A stretch of 51,688 bases of DNA from Anaerolineales bacterium UBA5797 (GCA_002418205.1 DIDP01000031.1:75919-127606), one strand, 5' to 3'. Shown: positions 8,532 to 17,523, counted from the first letter of the stretch. The notes: generated by a model from the sequence alone, not told the origin. Numbers and translations are program-made.

Positions 8532-8930
8532 ATGAAGAATTATACATTCCGGCTGAAACCCGGGCAGGATTTGTTTGAATCGATCGAAGGGTTTGTAAAG
8601 GACAGGCAGATCGAAGCAGGGTGTGTACTGGGCTGCGTCGGCAGCCTCACTCATGCAACCCTGCGCTTTGCAGACCTGGAATTCCACTCCGAGCTCGACA
8701 GCCATTTTGAGATCGTCTCTCTGACCGGAACAGTTTCGATCCACGGTTCGCACCTGCACGCCTCGATTTCTGACAAGGATGGCAAAACGGTCGGCGGACA
8801 TCTTGTCCCTGGTTGCAGAATTTATACGACTGCCGAGATCGTCCTCGCAGTTTTCGAGGATATCGTTTACAAGCGGGAATTGCTCGGGAACGATTCCGGG
8901 TATGAAGAACTGGTAATTTATCCATTATAG
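8532..8930 (+). CDS. PPC/DUF296 domain protein
   Basis: 132 residues comprising one plants-and-prokaryotes-conserved (PPC, DUF296) domain and nothing else. The family's metal-binding histidines are visible in HGSHLHASISD and VGGHL (about residues 76-98). The start is supported by TTGGAGG about 9 bases before the ATG. Bacterial stand-alone PPC proteins are trimeric metal-binding proteins of unclear role; in plants the domain accompanies AT-hooks. There is no AT-hook here, so DNA binding should not be assumed. The gene is divergent from the terpene run and convergent with the ECF cluster. Confidence 0.85.
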   Translation: MKNYTFRLKPGQDLFESIEGFVKDRQIEAGCVLGCVGSLTHATLRFADLEFHSELDSHFEIVSLTGTVSIHGSHLHASISDKDGKTVGGHLVPGCRIYTTAEIVLAVFEDIVYKRELLGNDSGYEELVIYPL

Positions 8931-8953
8931 GGGCAAACCCTAGCCATGCCCCT
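8929..8953. terminator. Possible shared hairpin between convergent genes
   Basis: AGGGGCA (8929-8935) pairs with TGCCCCT (8947-8953) across an 11-base loop, overlapping the stop codons of the convergent PPC and ECF ATPase genes. There is no clear T-tract on either side, so termination activity is only a guess. Confidence 0.4.
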
Positions 8954-9749
8954 GTTTCGTCAGGATTGCAAGAAACTCTTTTTCATTTCTCACGGTTTCT
9001 TTAAATCCAAGCCTCTTTCCCAAACGCGTCAACTGCGGCGGGTCCACGTAGGTGGTGGCGAGAATTTCCTCCTCACCCAACACATCGTTTGCCTTCCCGT
9101 CCAATAAAATTTTCCCCTGCGACATCGCGATCACGCGCTCGAAATTCTCGGCGCAAAAATCGATATCGTGTGTAATCGTGATCACCGTTTTGCCGCGCTC
9201 ACGCAGGACCTTGATCACATTGGCGATGCGGGCAATATTGGCGGCATCCTGTCCCGTTGTCGGTTCATCGAAGATGACGATCTCCGTATCCATGGCGATG
9301 ACCGAAGCAATGGCGACCATCTTGCGCCAGGTGGGGGACAGGTCGTAGGGATTCGTGTCCGTTTTATCGGACAGTTCGGTCAGCATCAACGCGTCATTAA
9401 CCAGACCTTGAACCTGTTCGCCGCTAAATCCAAGATTGCGCGGCCCGAATGCGACCTCCGTTCCCACATCCTTCGAGAACAACTGCTCATCCGGATTCTG
9501 AAAAACATAGCCCACCCTTTGCGCCAGCTTTGAGACGGATTGTTCGCGCGTATCCCAATCCCCAATGTGGATCGAGCCGGATGTCGGCTTCAGCAAGCCA
9601 TTGAGATGTTTAGCCAGGGTGGTCTTCCCCGCGCCATTCTGCCCGACGATCGCCACCTGTTCACCCGGTTCGATTTCGAGTGAAACCCCGCGCAAAGCCT
9701 GAACGCCGCCCGGATAGGTGAATTCAAGTTTGGAGATTTCGATCTTCAT
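8940..9749 (-). CDS. ecfA1: ECF transporter ATPase with degenerate signature motif
   Basis: 269 residues. Walker A GQNGAGKT is at 36-43, Q-loop Q84, and Walker B IVIFDE ends at E162, followed by PTTGQD as in ECF/CbiO ATPases. The ABC signature is unusual: LSPTWRKMVA (137-146) in place of LSGGQ-x-QRVA. The codons there read cleanly, so this is not a frameshift. The partner ATPase encoded just upstream has a normal LSGGQQQRV. The heterodimer would therefore have one canonical and one degenerate ATP site. Its start overlaps the partner's stop by 4 bases. Last gene of the ECF cluster. Confidence 0.9.
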   Translation of the reverse strand: MKIEISKLEFTYPGGVQALRGVSLEIEPGEQVAIVGQNGAGKTTLAKHLNGLLKPTSGSIHIGDWDTREQSVSKLAQRVGYVFQNPDEQLFSKDVGTEVAFGPRNLGFSGEQVQGLVNDALMLTELSDKTDTNPYDLSPTWRKMVAIASVIAMDTEIVIFDEPTTGQDAANIARIANVIKVLRERGKTVITITHDIDFCAENFERVIAMSQGKILLDGKANDVLGEEEILATTYVDPPQLTRLGKRLGFKETVRNEKEFLAILTKQGHG

Positions 9750-10594
9750 TCTTTGAATCCTTTAACCGCTTCCTCCAACGTGACCGGCAAAGTGTCGCGT
9801 TTCCACAATCCCAACTCCCTGGCTCTCCTTGCAACAGATGTATAACGCGAGATGCCAAATCCTTTTTCAGTCAGAACATCCGATGTCAGCACTTCACCGG
9901 GTTTTCCATCCACAAGGATTTGACCTTCATGCAGGGCGATGACGCGGTCTGCGAAGTTCGCGATCCATTCCATTTTGTGTTCGGCGAGGATCACGGTCAT
10001 GCCGCGTTCCGCCATTGTGCGCACAACGCTGAAGACCTCGCGCGTACCGATCGGGTCCATCTGCGAGGTCGGTTCGTCGAGGACAAGGACCTTCGGCTGC
10101 ATGACCAGGATCGAGGTCAGCGCGACGCGTTGTTGTTGTCCGCCGGATAAGGAATAGGGTGAGCGGTCTGCCAGATCAGAGATGCCGGTCATTTTCATGG
10201 CTTCCTTCACGCGTCCTTTCATCTCCTCGCGCGGCACTCCGATGTTTTCCAACCCGAATGCAATCTCCTCGAAGACCGTGTATTTCGCGCCGCTGATCTG
10301 GTTGAACGGATTCTGGAACGCCAGCCCCACGTTCAAAACCCACTCGTGTAAATTGGACTTGCTTGTTTCGTTCCTCGCCACTTCCACTGAGCCTGTGAGC
10401 TCGCCTTTGAAAAAATGCGGGACGAACCCTGCAAGCGTGTAACACAACGTGGACTTGCCCGCGCCGTTCGGTCCGATGACCGCGACGAATTCACCCTCCT
10501 TCATCTGCAGATCGATATTCTGCAAAGCGGGCTTTTCTGTCAGCGGATATTTGTACGTGACGTTTTGCAGGTTTACGATGGCCATACTCTCCAT
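9746..10594 (-). CDS. ecfA2: ECF transporter ATPase, canonical subunit
   Basis: 282 residues. It has Walker A GPNGAGKST, signature LSGGQQQRVALTS, and Walker B LVLDEPTSQMDP followed by the H-loop (LAEHKMEW), all intact. It would pair with the ATPase encoded downstream to energise the ECF transporter. The start may be at 10594 or at the ATG at 10585 (MAIVNLQ), which looks more like related proteins; either one overlaps the end of ecfT, so the two are translationally coupled. Confidence 0.92.
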   Translation of the reverse strand: MESMAIVNLQNVTYKYPLTEKPALQNIDLQMKEGEFVAVIGPNGAGKSTLCYTLAGFVPHFFKGELTGSVEVARNETSKSNLHEWVLNVGLAFQNPFNQISGAKYTVFEEIAFGLENIGVPREEMKGRVKEAMKMTGISDLADRSPYSLSGGQQQRVALTSILVMQPKVLVLDEPTSQMDPIGTREVFSVVRTMAERGMTVILAEHKMEWIANFADRVIALHEGQILVDGKPGEVLTSDVLTEKGFGISRYTSVARRARELGLWKRDTLPVTLEEAVKGFKE

Positions 10595-11352
10595 ACCACT
10601 GCAACGATTATCAGCGCGATCAGAATTGTGCGGATGGCCCTATCAAGGTTCGTGTCTGGCACTTCGTGCAGGTATGTTTTTTTGTGCGTGGAAGTAAAGC
10701 CGCGTGCTTCGATGGCGATGGCGCGTTCCTCCACCTCCACCAGCGAACCAAAGACCAATGGCCCAACCAGCGGGACCAGCAACCCGATCCGTTTGATGAA
10801 ACTGCTCTCCGTATCCAGTCCACGCGAACGCTGGGCGGCGATGATGGTCAGCGATTTGGCTTGCATCTGTGGAATGATCTGGAGGGTGGAGATGATCACG
10901 TAGGCGAACTGAGGCGGCAAGCCGCGCTGGGTGAGGTTGGTCATCAATTCGCTGGGGTGCGTGGTTAATAAGAGCAGGGCAAAGGCTGAAATGAACAGGA
11001 AGATGCGTGAGGCAATGAGATAGGAGCGCTGGACGGTTTCCAGTTCGATGCTAATACTGCCGAGGCGAAAGATCTCCGTTGTGCCGCCGGGAATAAAGAT
11101 GCTTTGCATCACAAACATGAACCCCGCGGTCGGGAGGATCAACTTCACTGCCACACCCAGATATTCCTTCAGGAGCCGGGCTGTGAATGCCAGGGGAAGG
11201 AGAGCGAGGCAAACCAGGATCGTTGCCGTCCAAAAGCCTGCGCCGATCAGTCCATAGGTGACTATGGCGAAGACCAGGGTCAATTTGGTGAACGGGTTGA
11301 GAGCATGGATGATGGAATTCTTTTTGAGATAGAAGGAAAGCCGGTCTGGCAT
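10573..11352 (-). CDS. ecfT: ECF transporter transmembrane coupling protein EcfT
   Basis: 259 residues with about six membrane helices. The two cytoplasmic coupling motifs expected for EcfT are present in slightly varied form: QRSRG (near residue 190) and EARG (near 229). They dock onto the two ATPases. The gene overlaps the canonical ATPase gene. A perfect hairpin separates it from the S-component gene upstream. Confidence 0.9.
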   Translation of the reverse strand: MPDRLSFYLKKNSIIHALNPFTKLTLVFAIVTYGLIGAGFWTATILVCLALLPLAFTARLLKEYLGVAVKLILPTAGFMFVMQSIFIPGGTTEIFRLGSISIELETVQRSYLIASRIFLFISAFALLLLTTHPSELMTNLTQRGLPPQFAYVIISTLQIIPQMQAKSLTIIAAQRSRGLDTESSFIKRIGLLVPLVGPLVFGSLVEVEERAIAIEARGFTSTHKKTYLHEVPDTNLDRAIRTILIALIIVAVVWRVWPS

Positions 11353-11372
11353 GGATGAATCATACCTGAATT

Positions 11373-11407
11373 AAAACAAAACAGGAGGAGATTTCTCCTC
11401 CTGTTTT
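11373..11407 (-). terminator. Perfect hairpin between S-component and ecfT genes
   Basis: A perfect 13-bp stem (11378-11390 with 11395-11407; AAAACAGGAGGAG and its complement) has a 4-base loop. Read on the minus strand it ends TGTTTTGTTTTAA. It probably ends or attenuates transcription after the S-component gene, giving more S-component than EcfT/ATPase transcript. The arm also contains AGGAGGAG, which could present or sequester a ribosome-binding-like sequence. Confidence 0.75.
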
Positions 11408-11422
11408 ACGCAGATGTTTTTG

Positions 11423-12181
11423 CTAATTATTGGTGAGCGGCACCACAAAGACGATGGTAACGATCACTAAAATGACCACCGTGACCAGCGCAATGACTAA
11501 TTCCGAAGTTCGTCTCTGCTGGTCGAGTTGCGCGTTTTCACCGCGCGGAAAACGAGCCAGATAACGCGCCGACAAACCGTCAAGGATGGCAAATGCCAGC
11601 AGGCTGGTCGAGATTTTATCAATCGGTTCGACGAGGAAGTTCGTCGTCAAGACCGATTCGAGAATTCCTTTACCGGTTTGAAGCAGAAAGGCGGTAATGA
11701 TGGATGAGCCGCTCGCTGAAATCCCGCCTAATAGAACGGCGATGGGCGAGCCTACAATCGTTGCAGCGATGGCGATCAAAAAGCCGGTTACCACCACTTT
11801 CCACCAGGTCTTGAAGAAGCCGGCATTGGCACAAAGTCCGGCTGTCAAGCCGATCGTGGCAGCAACGGGAATCCAGGGCCACCAACCCGGATCGAAGATG
11901 ATGCCTGCCACAAAGTTGGAAAGCGCTCCAGTTAATGCTCCAGCCCAGGGTCCGCATAAAACGCCGACCAGCACGGTGCCGATACTATCCAAATAGACAG
12001 GCAATTTTAGAACCAGAACCAGTTGACCGATCGAAATATTAATGGCGATCGCCACCGGAATCAACACCCAGGTCATTGTGCTGCTGAAGTCCTTCTGCAT
12101 GCGTTTGGTGACGTATGCCCAACCCAGCACAAGTCCTACTGCGGCTAACGCAATGAGCAAATTCAGAAAATCCTGAGACAT
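11423..12181 (-). CDS. ECF transporter substrate-binding S component
   Basis: 252 residues from the ATG at 12181, chosen because AAGGAG lies 8 bases upstream; an in-frame ATG at 12211 would put that site inside the coding region. Six hydrophobic segments and the motif LDSIGTVLVGVLCGPWAGALTG are typical of an S-component family. A short polar tail follows. Sequence alone does not reveal the substrate. The next genes upstream encode a nucleoside hydrolase and ribokinase, so a nucleoside (or ribose/base) is the best inference. Confidence 0.8.
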   Translation of the reverse strand: MSQDFLNLLIALAAVGLVLGWAYVTKRMQKDFSSTMTWVLIPVAIAINISIGQLVLVLKLPVYLDSIGTVLVGVLCGPWAGALTGALSNFVAGIIFDPGWWPWIPVAATIGLTAGLCANAGFFKTWWKVVVTGFLIAIAATIVGSPIAVLLGGISASGSSIITAFLLQTGKGILESVLTTNFLVEPIDKISTSLLAFAILDGLSARYLARFPRGENAQLDQQRRTSELVIALVTVVILVIVTIVFVVPLTNN

Positions 12182-12256
12182 GTCATCTTCTCCTTTTGTG
12201 GTGTATGCCATCTACAACACCGCTTGCGCGGTTTTGTTTCACCGGGTAAGCCTCCG

Positions 12257-13213
12257 CTAAGAGGTGGGCAGACTGGCAGCCAGCCTCTCCATCCGCTCCA
12301 AAAACAATTCGATGAAATCGCGTGCCCGCACGCCAAGCGCCACTTTCATATTGGCGGGTTTCTTGTGGTAGTTGTAAAAATCCGCGAAGGTCTTGCCCAT
12401 CGAAACGCCGCCCGAAATATCCACGTCCACGGGCAGTTCCTGATAATCGCAGAGTTCGGGCGCGAAGGTCAGCGCCAGCGCCAGCGGGTCATTGATAATG
12501 CAACCCTTGATGCCCTGATAGGCATCGTGATATTCCATGTAAAAATCCGTTGCGGCTTTGATGAACTTTGGAATTGGAGAATCGATCTTCAATAACCTTT
12601 CCACATCGGGCGCCGTCAGGATGCACTGGTACGTCACATCCAACGGCACGAGCGTGGTGGGGATGCCCGCGTGGAAAACAATATGCGCGGCGTGCGGATC
12701 GACGTATGTGTTGAATTCCGCCAGTGCGGTCTGGTTGCCTTCGTGTCGGATCGCGCCGCCCATGATGATGATTTCCTTGAGTGACTTTGCGAAGCGCGGT
12801 TCTTTTCGGATTGCCAATGCGACGTTCGTCAGTGGACCGATCGCCACCAGTGTGATCTCTCCCGGATTTGCCATAACCTTCTCGATCAGAAAATCGCATC
12901 CATTCCGGACCGAGGGCTTGATGCGCGGTTCCGGGAGTTTCGCGTAGCCCAGGCCTGTGTTCCCGTGCGTCTCGGTCGCGAGCAGGGATGGCTGCACGAG
13001 CGGAAGTTCACAACCCTTTGCCAGCGGGATGTGACCCGCGTGGGCAAGTTCCAAAATGGACAAGCCGTTGAGCGTGGCTTGTTCCAGCGAACAATTGCCG
13101 TGCACGATGCTCAGTCCCTCGAGCGAAAGTTCGGGAGACGCAAGCGCAAGCAAAATGGCGAGCGAGTCGTCAATTCCGGGGTCGGTATCTATGAGGATGC
13201 GTTTGAGGGACAT
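12257..13213 (-). CDS. Inosine/uridine-preferring nucleoside hydrolase
   Basis: 318 residues. The calcium-binding cluster DTDPGIDDS (residues 9-17) is intact, as are AEFNTYVDPHAAH in the middle and the late NDPLALAL aspartate. The family cleaves N-ribosidic bonds of nucleosides to free base and ribose. Lying between an ECF transporter and ribokinase, it fits as the second step of nucleoside uptake and salvage. Purine versus pyrimidine preference cannot be told. Confidence 0.93.
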   Translation of the reverse strand: MSLKRILIDTDPGIDDSLAILLALASPELSLEGLSIVHGNCSLEQATLNGLSILELAHAGHIPLAKGCELPLVQPSLLATETHGNTGLGYAKLPEPRIKPSVRNGCDFLIEKVMANPGEITLVAIGPLTNVALAIRKEPRFAKSLKEIIIMGGAIRHEGNQTALAEFNTYVDPHAAHIVFHAGIPTTLVPLDVTYQCILTAPDVERLLKIDSPIPKFIKAATDFYMEYHDAYQGIKGCIINDPLALALTFAPELCDYQELPVDVDISGGVSMGKTFADFYNYHKKPANMKVALGVRARDFIELFLERMERLAASLPTS

Positions 13214-13221
13214 ATGTTAAT

Positions 13222-13317
13222 CATGTCATTGCGAGCGAACGAAGTGAGCGAAGCAATCTCCTCTTGTGAACAAGAAGATTGTTTCGTAGTCGCTACGCTC
13301 TTCCTCGCAACGACATG
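13222..13317. repeat. Dispersed palindromic repeat, family A (copy 1)
   Basis: The ends are inverted repeats: CATGTCATTGCGAG (13222-13235) and CTCGCAACGACATG (13304-13317), 13 of 14 bases pairing. Inside are GAAGCAATCTCCTC and its counterpart AAGATTGTTTCG. The same core recurs at 38748 and, as a half copy, at 51401. The element supplies the last seven codons and the stop of the ribokinase gene. Confidence 0.85.
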
Positions 13318-14210
13318 AACCTTTCCACTTCTTCTTTCGTCGGCAAGGAGGGTTGTGCGCCGAACTTTGTGGCGGTGAGCGCGCCGCAGGCACAACCGAA
13401 ACGGACAGACTCTTCAAGCGATTTGTTCTGTAACACTGAGGTTGCAAAGCCTCCGATGAAGGCATCGCCTGCGGCGGTGGTGTCCACCACATCCACCTTG
13501 TATGAATTGATGTGCGTTGTTTGTCCGCCTGTCACAAGCAACGCGCCTTTTTCACCGAGTGTAACGATCACATGCTTTGCGCCGCGCTCGCGTAATTTTT
13601 TGGCGGCTTGTTCTGCAGAAGGAATATCCTTCACGTCCGTGCCGGTCAGCAGACTCAATTCTGTTTCGTTAGGGATGAGGAAATCGGCGAGCGCGATCAG
13701 ATCATCGGGGAGTTCCTTTGCCGGCGCGGGGTTTAGCAGGACGCGGACACCACTTTCCTTTGCGCGTTGGGCGGCAGAGTAAACTGTCGGGGTGGGGATC
13801 TCCAGTTGGAGCAGGAGCAGGTTGAAGTCGGAAAATGAGGCGTGCTCCACATCCGATGGAGAGACTTTGCCGTTTGCACCCGCCGAGAGGACGATGCTGT
13901 TCTGCCCGTTGGAATCCAGGACGATGATCGCCGTGCCGGTGGAAGCATCGTCGCGTCGGATCAATTTCGTGTCCACTTTATTTTGATCGAGATTTTCGAG
14001 AAGGAAATTGCCAAAGTTATCCCTGCCCACACGCCCGAGCATGGACACATTCGCCCCAAGCCTCACTGCGGCGACAGCCTGATTGGCGCCCTTGCCGCCG
14101 GGAATGACCTGCAGGTCTTCGCCGCTGATGGTTTCGCCGGGCTGCGGGAAGCGCGGCGTGCGCACGACAAGATCGGCGTTGAGCGAACCCACGACCAGGA
14201 TATCAGGCAT
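13293..14210 (-). CDS. rbsK: Ribokinase (PfkB family)
   Basis: 305 residues. GGKGANQAV (about 38-46) is the N-terminal PfkB signature; NPAPA and the catalytic DTTAAGDAFIGGF (about 248-260) are intact. It phosphorylates ribose to ribose 5-phosphate, matching the nucleoside hydrolase next to it. The last residues (MSLRGRA) and the stop codon are encoded by a dispersed palindromic repeat, so the natural C-terminus has been replaced or extended. The start is divergent from the MFS gene, with 57 bases between them. Confidence 0.92.
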   Translation of the reverse strand: MPDILVVGSLNADLVVRTPRFPQPGETISGEDLQVIPGGKGANQAVAAVRLGANVSMLGRVGRDNFGNFLLENLDQNKVDTKLIRRDDASTGTAIIVLDSNGQNSIVLSAGANGKVSPSDVEHASFSDFNLLLLQLEIPTPTVYSAAQRAKESGVRVLLNPAPAKELPDDLIALADFLIPNETELSLLTGTDVKDIPSAEQAAKKLRERGAKHVIVTLGEKGALLVTGGQTTHINSYKVDVVDTTAAGDAFIGGFATSVLQNKSLEESVRFGCACGALTATKFGAQPSLPTKEEVERFMSLRGRA

Positions 14211-14267
14211 GTGCCGATTTTACTCGATTTGAATGATCGGACATATAATGAGCAACTGGAGAATGCG

Positions 14268-15425
14268 ATGAGGAAAATCTGGCCCTTCAGTTTCTACTTT
14301 TTGTATTTTGCGGCGATGGCTTCGCTGTTGCCGTTCCTTGTGATCTTCTACCAGTCGCTTGGATTCAACGGCACGGAGATTGGTCTGCTGACGGGAATAC
14401 CGCCATTGATCACCTTGTTCGGCGCGCCGCTTGGAACGAGACTCGCCGATTCGACCCACCGCCACGGGTTGATCATGGGATCGGGACTTTTGGTTGCAGT
14501 TGCGGTCACAATACTGCTCCCCGGTGTGCGGAGTTTTATCCTTGTGTTTGAATTGATCATCCTGTTCAATATTTTTATGTCCCCGGTTGCCTCGCTGAGC
14601 GACAGCGCGACGATCACGATGCTTGGCGCACAAAGAGCCATGTACGGGCGCATCCGCATGGGGGGCACCCTGGGGTGGGGAATCTTTGCACTGATCGCCG
14701 GCGCGCTGGTGGAGAATTTCGGTTTGCAGATCGCTTTTCGGTTGTTCTCGGTGATCATGTTCATCAATTTTCTTGTGAGTCTCAAGTTCCATTTTGGGGA
14801 GAAGAGCGGACAAACCTCCGATGCCGGTGGGATGAGATCGCTGTTGCGCCGCCGCCGCTGGATCGTTTTTCTCTCGAGGGCGTTTCTGGGAGGTGTGGGC
14901 GCGTTCTCGGTTGCATCCTACCTCTACCCGTATCTGGCGGAATTGGGCGCGGGGGAAACCACGATGGGGATGGCTGCGATGATCGCGACCATCACCGAGT
15001 TGCCCGTGTTCTTCTTCGGCGACCGTCTGGTCAGGCGGTTTTCTTCGCATGGGTTGTTCATGATCGCACTGGTGTTGATCGGCATTCGATCGTTGGTCTA
15101 CGCGGTTGCCAGCGAGCCGTTCACGGTCCTGATCATTCAGGCGGTCGGCGGCACCTTGTTCCCTGCCATGTGGCTATCAGGTGTATCCTACGCAGACGAG
15201 AACGCGCCGGCGGGATTAAAATCCACGGCGCAGGGACTCTTCGGGGCGATGGCTTTTGGATTCGGTTCTGCGGTCAGCGGATTTGTCGGCGGTCTATTAT
15301 TAGAGAGCATCGGCGGACGCGGAATGTTCCTCGCCTTTGGGATCATTATTCTTGGAGGGCTGGCGCTCATCGAGGGGATGAAAAGATTGTTCCCGGAAAA
15401 AGAACCTCTCCGGGCGGAAGCATAA
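14268..15425 (+). CDS. MFS transporter (MFS_1-like)
   Basis: 385 residues from the ATG at 14268, chosen because GGAG lies 6-7 bases upstream and the protein starts directly with the first helix. Twelve hydrophobic segments are seen, with the inter-helix motif GAPLGTRLADSTHRHG (about 58-73) near the usual loop 2-3 position. It resembles the LacY/NupG-like group of MFS proteins. The divergent nucleoside-salvage genes make a nucleoside or sugar substrate conceivable, but nothing in the sequence fixes it. Confidence 0.85.
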   Translation: MRKIWPFSFYFLYFAAMASLLPFLVIFYQSLGFNGTEIGLLTGIPPLITLFGAPLGTRLADSTHRHGLIMGSGLLVAVAVTILLPGVRSFILVFELIILFNIFMSPVASLSDSATITMLGAQRAMYGRIRMGGTLGWGIFALIAGALVENFGLQIAFRLFSVIMFINFLVSLKFHFGEKSGQTSDAGGMRSLLRRRRWIVFLSRAFLGGVGAFSVASYLYPYLAELGAGETTMGMAAMIATITELPVFFFGDRLVRRFSSHGLFMIALVLIGIRSLVYAVASEPFTVLIIQAVGGTLFPAMWLSGVSYADENAPAGLKSTAQGLFGAMAFGFGSAVSGFVGGLLLESIGGRGMFLAFGIIILGGLALIEGMKRLFPEKEPLRAEA

Positions 15426-15472
15426 GGATCTCCGGAGTTGGTAGTTTTTTGAGTCCAATTGGTGCGTTGAAA

Positions 15473-16405
15473 CTATTCCGCTCTTTCCCCCCAACGCAGC
15501 AGGATAACTCCAGTAAGGATCAAAATGCTTCCCGCCCATTGGATCGCATCGAAGCGTTCGTGGAGCAGGATGTATGCCCATATCGCTGTGAAGGCGGGTT
15601 CGAGTGTGGCGATGAGATTTGCCACTGTAGGTGTGAGATGACCAAGACTTAATGTGTAAAGTCCGAACCCGCCGAGCGTGGGACCGATGCCTAGCAGGAG
15701 CAGCGCGCCCCAGCCGGGGATCGAGTCGCCCAGCCAGAACATTTCAGATAGGAGGGGTCTGTTGGATAACGCGTCGATACCGAGGTTGAAGATGACGAGA
15801 AATATCGATGCAAATGTAAAACAATAGAGGGTGGCGGTCCATGGATCGATGGATCGTTCAGAAGAATATTTTCCTTCCAGATTGTAGAACGCAAAGAACG
15901 GACCGGAGAGCAAGCCGAAGAGGATCCCCAGGGAATTCAGATTCCAGGCAGATGGATCGTATGCGCCTGAAATAAGAACCGTCCCGACAAGGCTCAATGC
16001 TATGGATAGAATTTTTACTCGATTGAAATTTTCTTTGAAGATCAGTCTGCTTAAGATGGCGGTCATGGCAGGGGAGGAATACACCATGAAAGTTGCAACA
16101 GCCGCGCCGTTGTATTGGACCGAAAGGGTCCACGTGGAATGGAAGACGGCGAACGTGAAGCCGTAAAGGATCATAAGCTTAAGATGGGAACGGTTTAGCC
16201 GAAGCAGGGCGCGCCCAAGGACTACAAGCCCGACAAACATTCCAACTGCGACGAATAGGACAGACCAGAAAGCGATGACCAGGGAGGGTACGGCATAAAT
16301 CCTGCTCAGATGGCTGATGAGGATTCCTGAGAAAGACCAAAGCAGGACCGCAGAAAATGCGCTGACGTATCCCCGTGAGGAGGTGGATGTTGGTGTGCCT
16401 GTCAT
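15473..16405 (-). CDS. EamA/DMT family transporter, copy 1
   Basis: 310 residues with ten hydrophobic helices in two EamA repeats; the second ends with the typical ALEPAFTAIWAYILLHE-like segment followed by GGSILILTGVILLRW-type residues. It is a close paralogue of the next gene upstream over its whole length, for instance RGYVSAFSAVLLWSFSG against RGYIIALIATVLWSFTG. Family members export metabolites such as amino acids; the substrate here is unknown. Confidence 0.88.
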   Translation of the reverse strand: MTGTPTSTSSRGYVSAFSAVLLWSFSGILISHLSRIYAVPSLVIAFWSVLFVAVGMFVGLVVLGRALLRLNRSHLKLMILYGFTFAVFHSTWTLSVQYNGAAVATFMVYSSPAMTAILSRLIFKENFNRVKILSIALSLVGTVLISGAYDPSAWNLNSLGILFGLLSGPFFAFYNLEGKYSSERSIDPWTATLYCFTFASIFLVIFNLGIDALSNRPLLSEMFWLGDSIPGWGALLLLGIGPTLGGFGLYTLSLGHLTPTVANLIATLEPAFTAIWAYILLHERFDAIQWAGSILILTGVILLRWGERAE

Positions 16406-16429
16406 TGTGACAAAAGTTTTACGCGCACT

Positions 16430-17356
16430 TTATCGTCTTTCGCCCCAGCGCAGGAGGATGACCCCGGTAAAGACCATGAAACTGCCGGTCCATTGGACAG
16501 GGTTGAGCTGCTCGTTCAGCAGGAAGTATGCCCAGATGGCAGTCAGAGCGGGTTCGAGCGTTGCGATGAGATTCGCCACCGTCGGTGCGAGATAGCGCAG
16601 GCTTAATGTGTAAAGCCCAAATCCGCCGAGAGTTGGAGCAATGCCGAGGAAAAAGAGAACACCCCAGGCAGCGGTGGAGTTGCCGAGCCAGAGCATATCA
16701 GAGAGCAGCGGCTTGCCTGATATGCCGTCCACGCCCAGGTTGAAGAGGAGAAGAAAGAAGGCGGCGATCGAAAAGCTGTAGAGCAGGGCGGTCCACGAAT
16801 CGATGGATCGGTCGGAGGCATGCTTGCCTTCGAGGTTGTAACATGCAAAGAACAAACCGGTCAGCAAACCGAAGATGATCCCCAACGGATTCAATGCCCA
16901 GATGGATGGATCGTGCGCGCCCGAGACGAGGACGGTCCCGATCAAACTGAGGACAATGGACAGGACCTTCACCCGGTTGAATGTTTCCCGGAAGATCAGG
17001 CGGCTGAAGATGGCTGTCATGGCAGGGGAGGAAAAAGCCAGTACGGTCGCGACAGCCGCCCCGTTGTATTGAACCGAGAACGTCCACATGGAGTTGAAGA
17101 GGGCGAGGGTGAATCCATAGAGGACCATGAAGTTCCAGTGGACACGCTCCAGTTGGAAGCGTGCGCGGCTGACGAGTATCAAAGCGACAAGCATCCCAAG
17201 TGAAACGAACAGGTCACGCCAGAAGGCGAGCACAAGGGACGGAAGCGCATAGGTTTTGCTCAGATAGCTGATGAGGATGCCGGTGAAAGACCAGAGAACA
17301 GTGGCGATCAGTGCGATGATGTAGCCGCGTGAAAAGTTCGTCGATGATGTTTGCAT
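16430..17356 (-). CDS. EamA/DMT family transporter, copy 2
   Basis: 308 residues from the ATG at 17356; a longer in-frame start at 17416 would add 20 residues not found in the paralogue. Ten helices, two EamA repeats. It lies 24 bases from copy 1 in the same orientation, a recent-looking tandem duplication. The two may form a heteromer or differ in substrate; the sequence does not say. Confidence 0.87.
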   Translation of the reverse strand: MQTSSTNFSRGYIIALIATVLWSFTGILISYLSKTYALPSLVLAFWRDLFVSLGMLVALILVSRARFQLERVHWNFMVLYGFTLALFNSMWTFSVQYNGAAVATVLAFSSPAMTAIFSRLIFRETFNRVKVLSIVLSLIGTVLVSGAHDPSIWALNPLGIIFGLLTGLFFACYNLEGKHASDRSIDSWTALLYSFSIAAFFLLLFNLGVDGISGKPLLSDMLWLGNSTAAWGVLFFLGIAPTLGGFGLYTLSLRYLAPTVANLIATLEPALTAIWAYFLLNEQLNPVQWTGSFMVFTGVILLRWGERR

Positions 17357-17523
17357 TTTGTTATTCCGATGACAGAATAAAAGCCCCGCAGGTGCAGGAC
17401 TTATTTGATCTTCCATGCCGGTGGTTTGCGCGGGTAATTATAATTGACAGCATCCACGGAGTGACGGGGGAATATGGCTCAACCCTGTTGTTATATGATA
17501 TAAATTGTCCGATAACACAGAAC

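Noticed and set aside
13222..13317. CRISPR array or insertion-sequence end
   Set aside because: There is a single palindrome with no regular spacers, no transposase and no cas genes nearby.
13842..14267. Longer reading frame upstream of the MFS start at 14268
   Set aside because: It overlaps the ribokinase gene on the other strand, lacks a membrane-protein pattern before MRKIWPF, and the ATG at 14268 has a good ribosome binding site.
17329..17523. N-terminal extension of the 295-residue protein
   Set aside because: The sequence is low quality as protein, overlaps the transporter leader and lies across the divergent promoter region.
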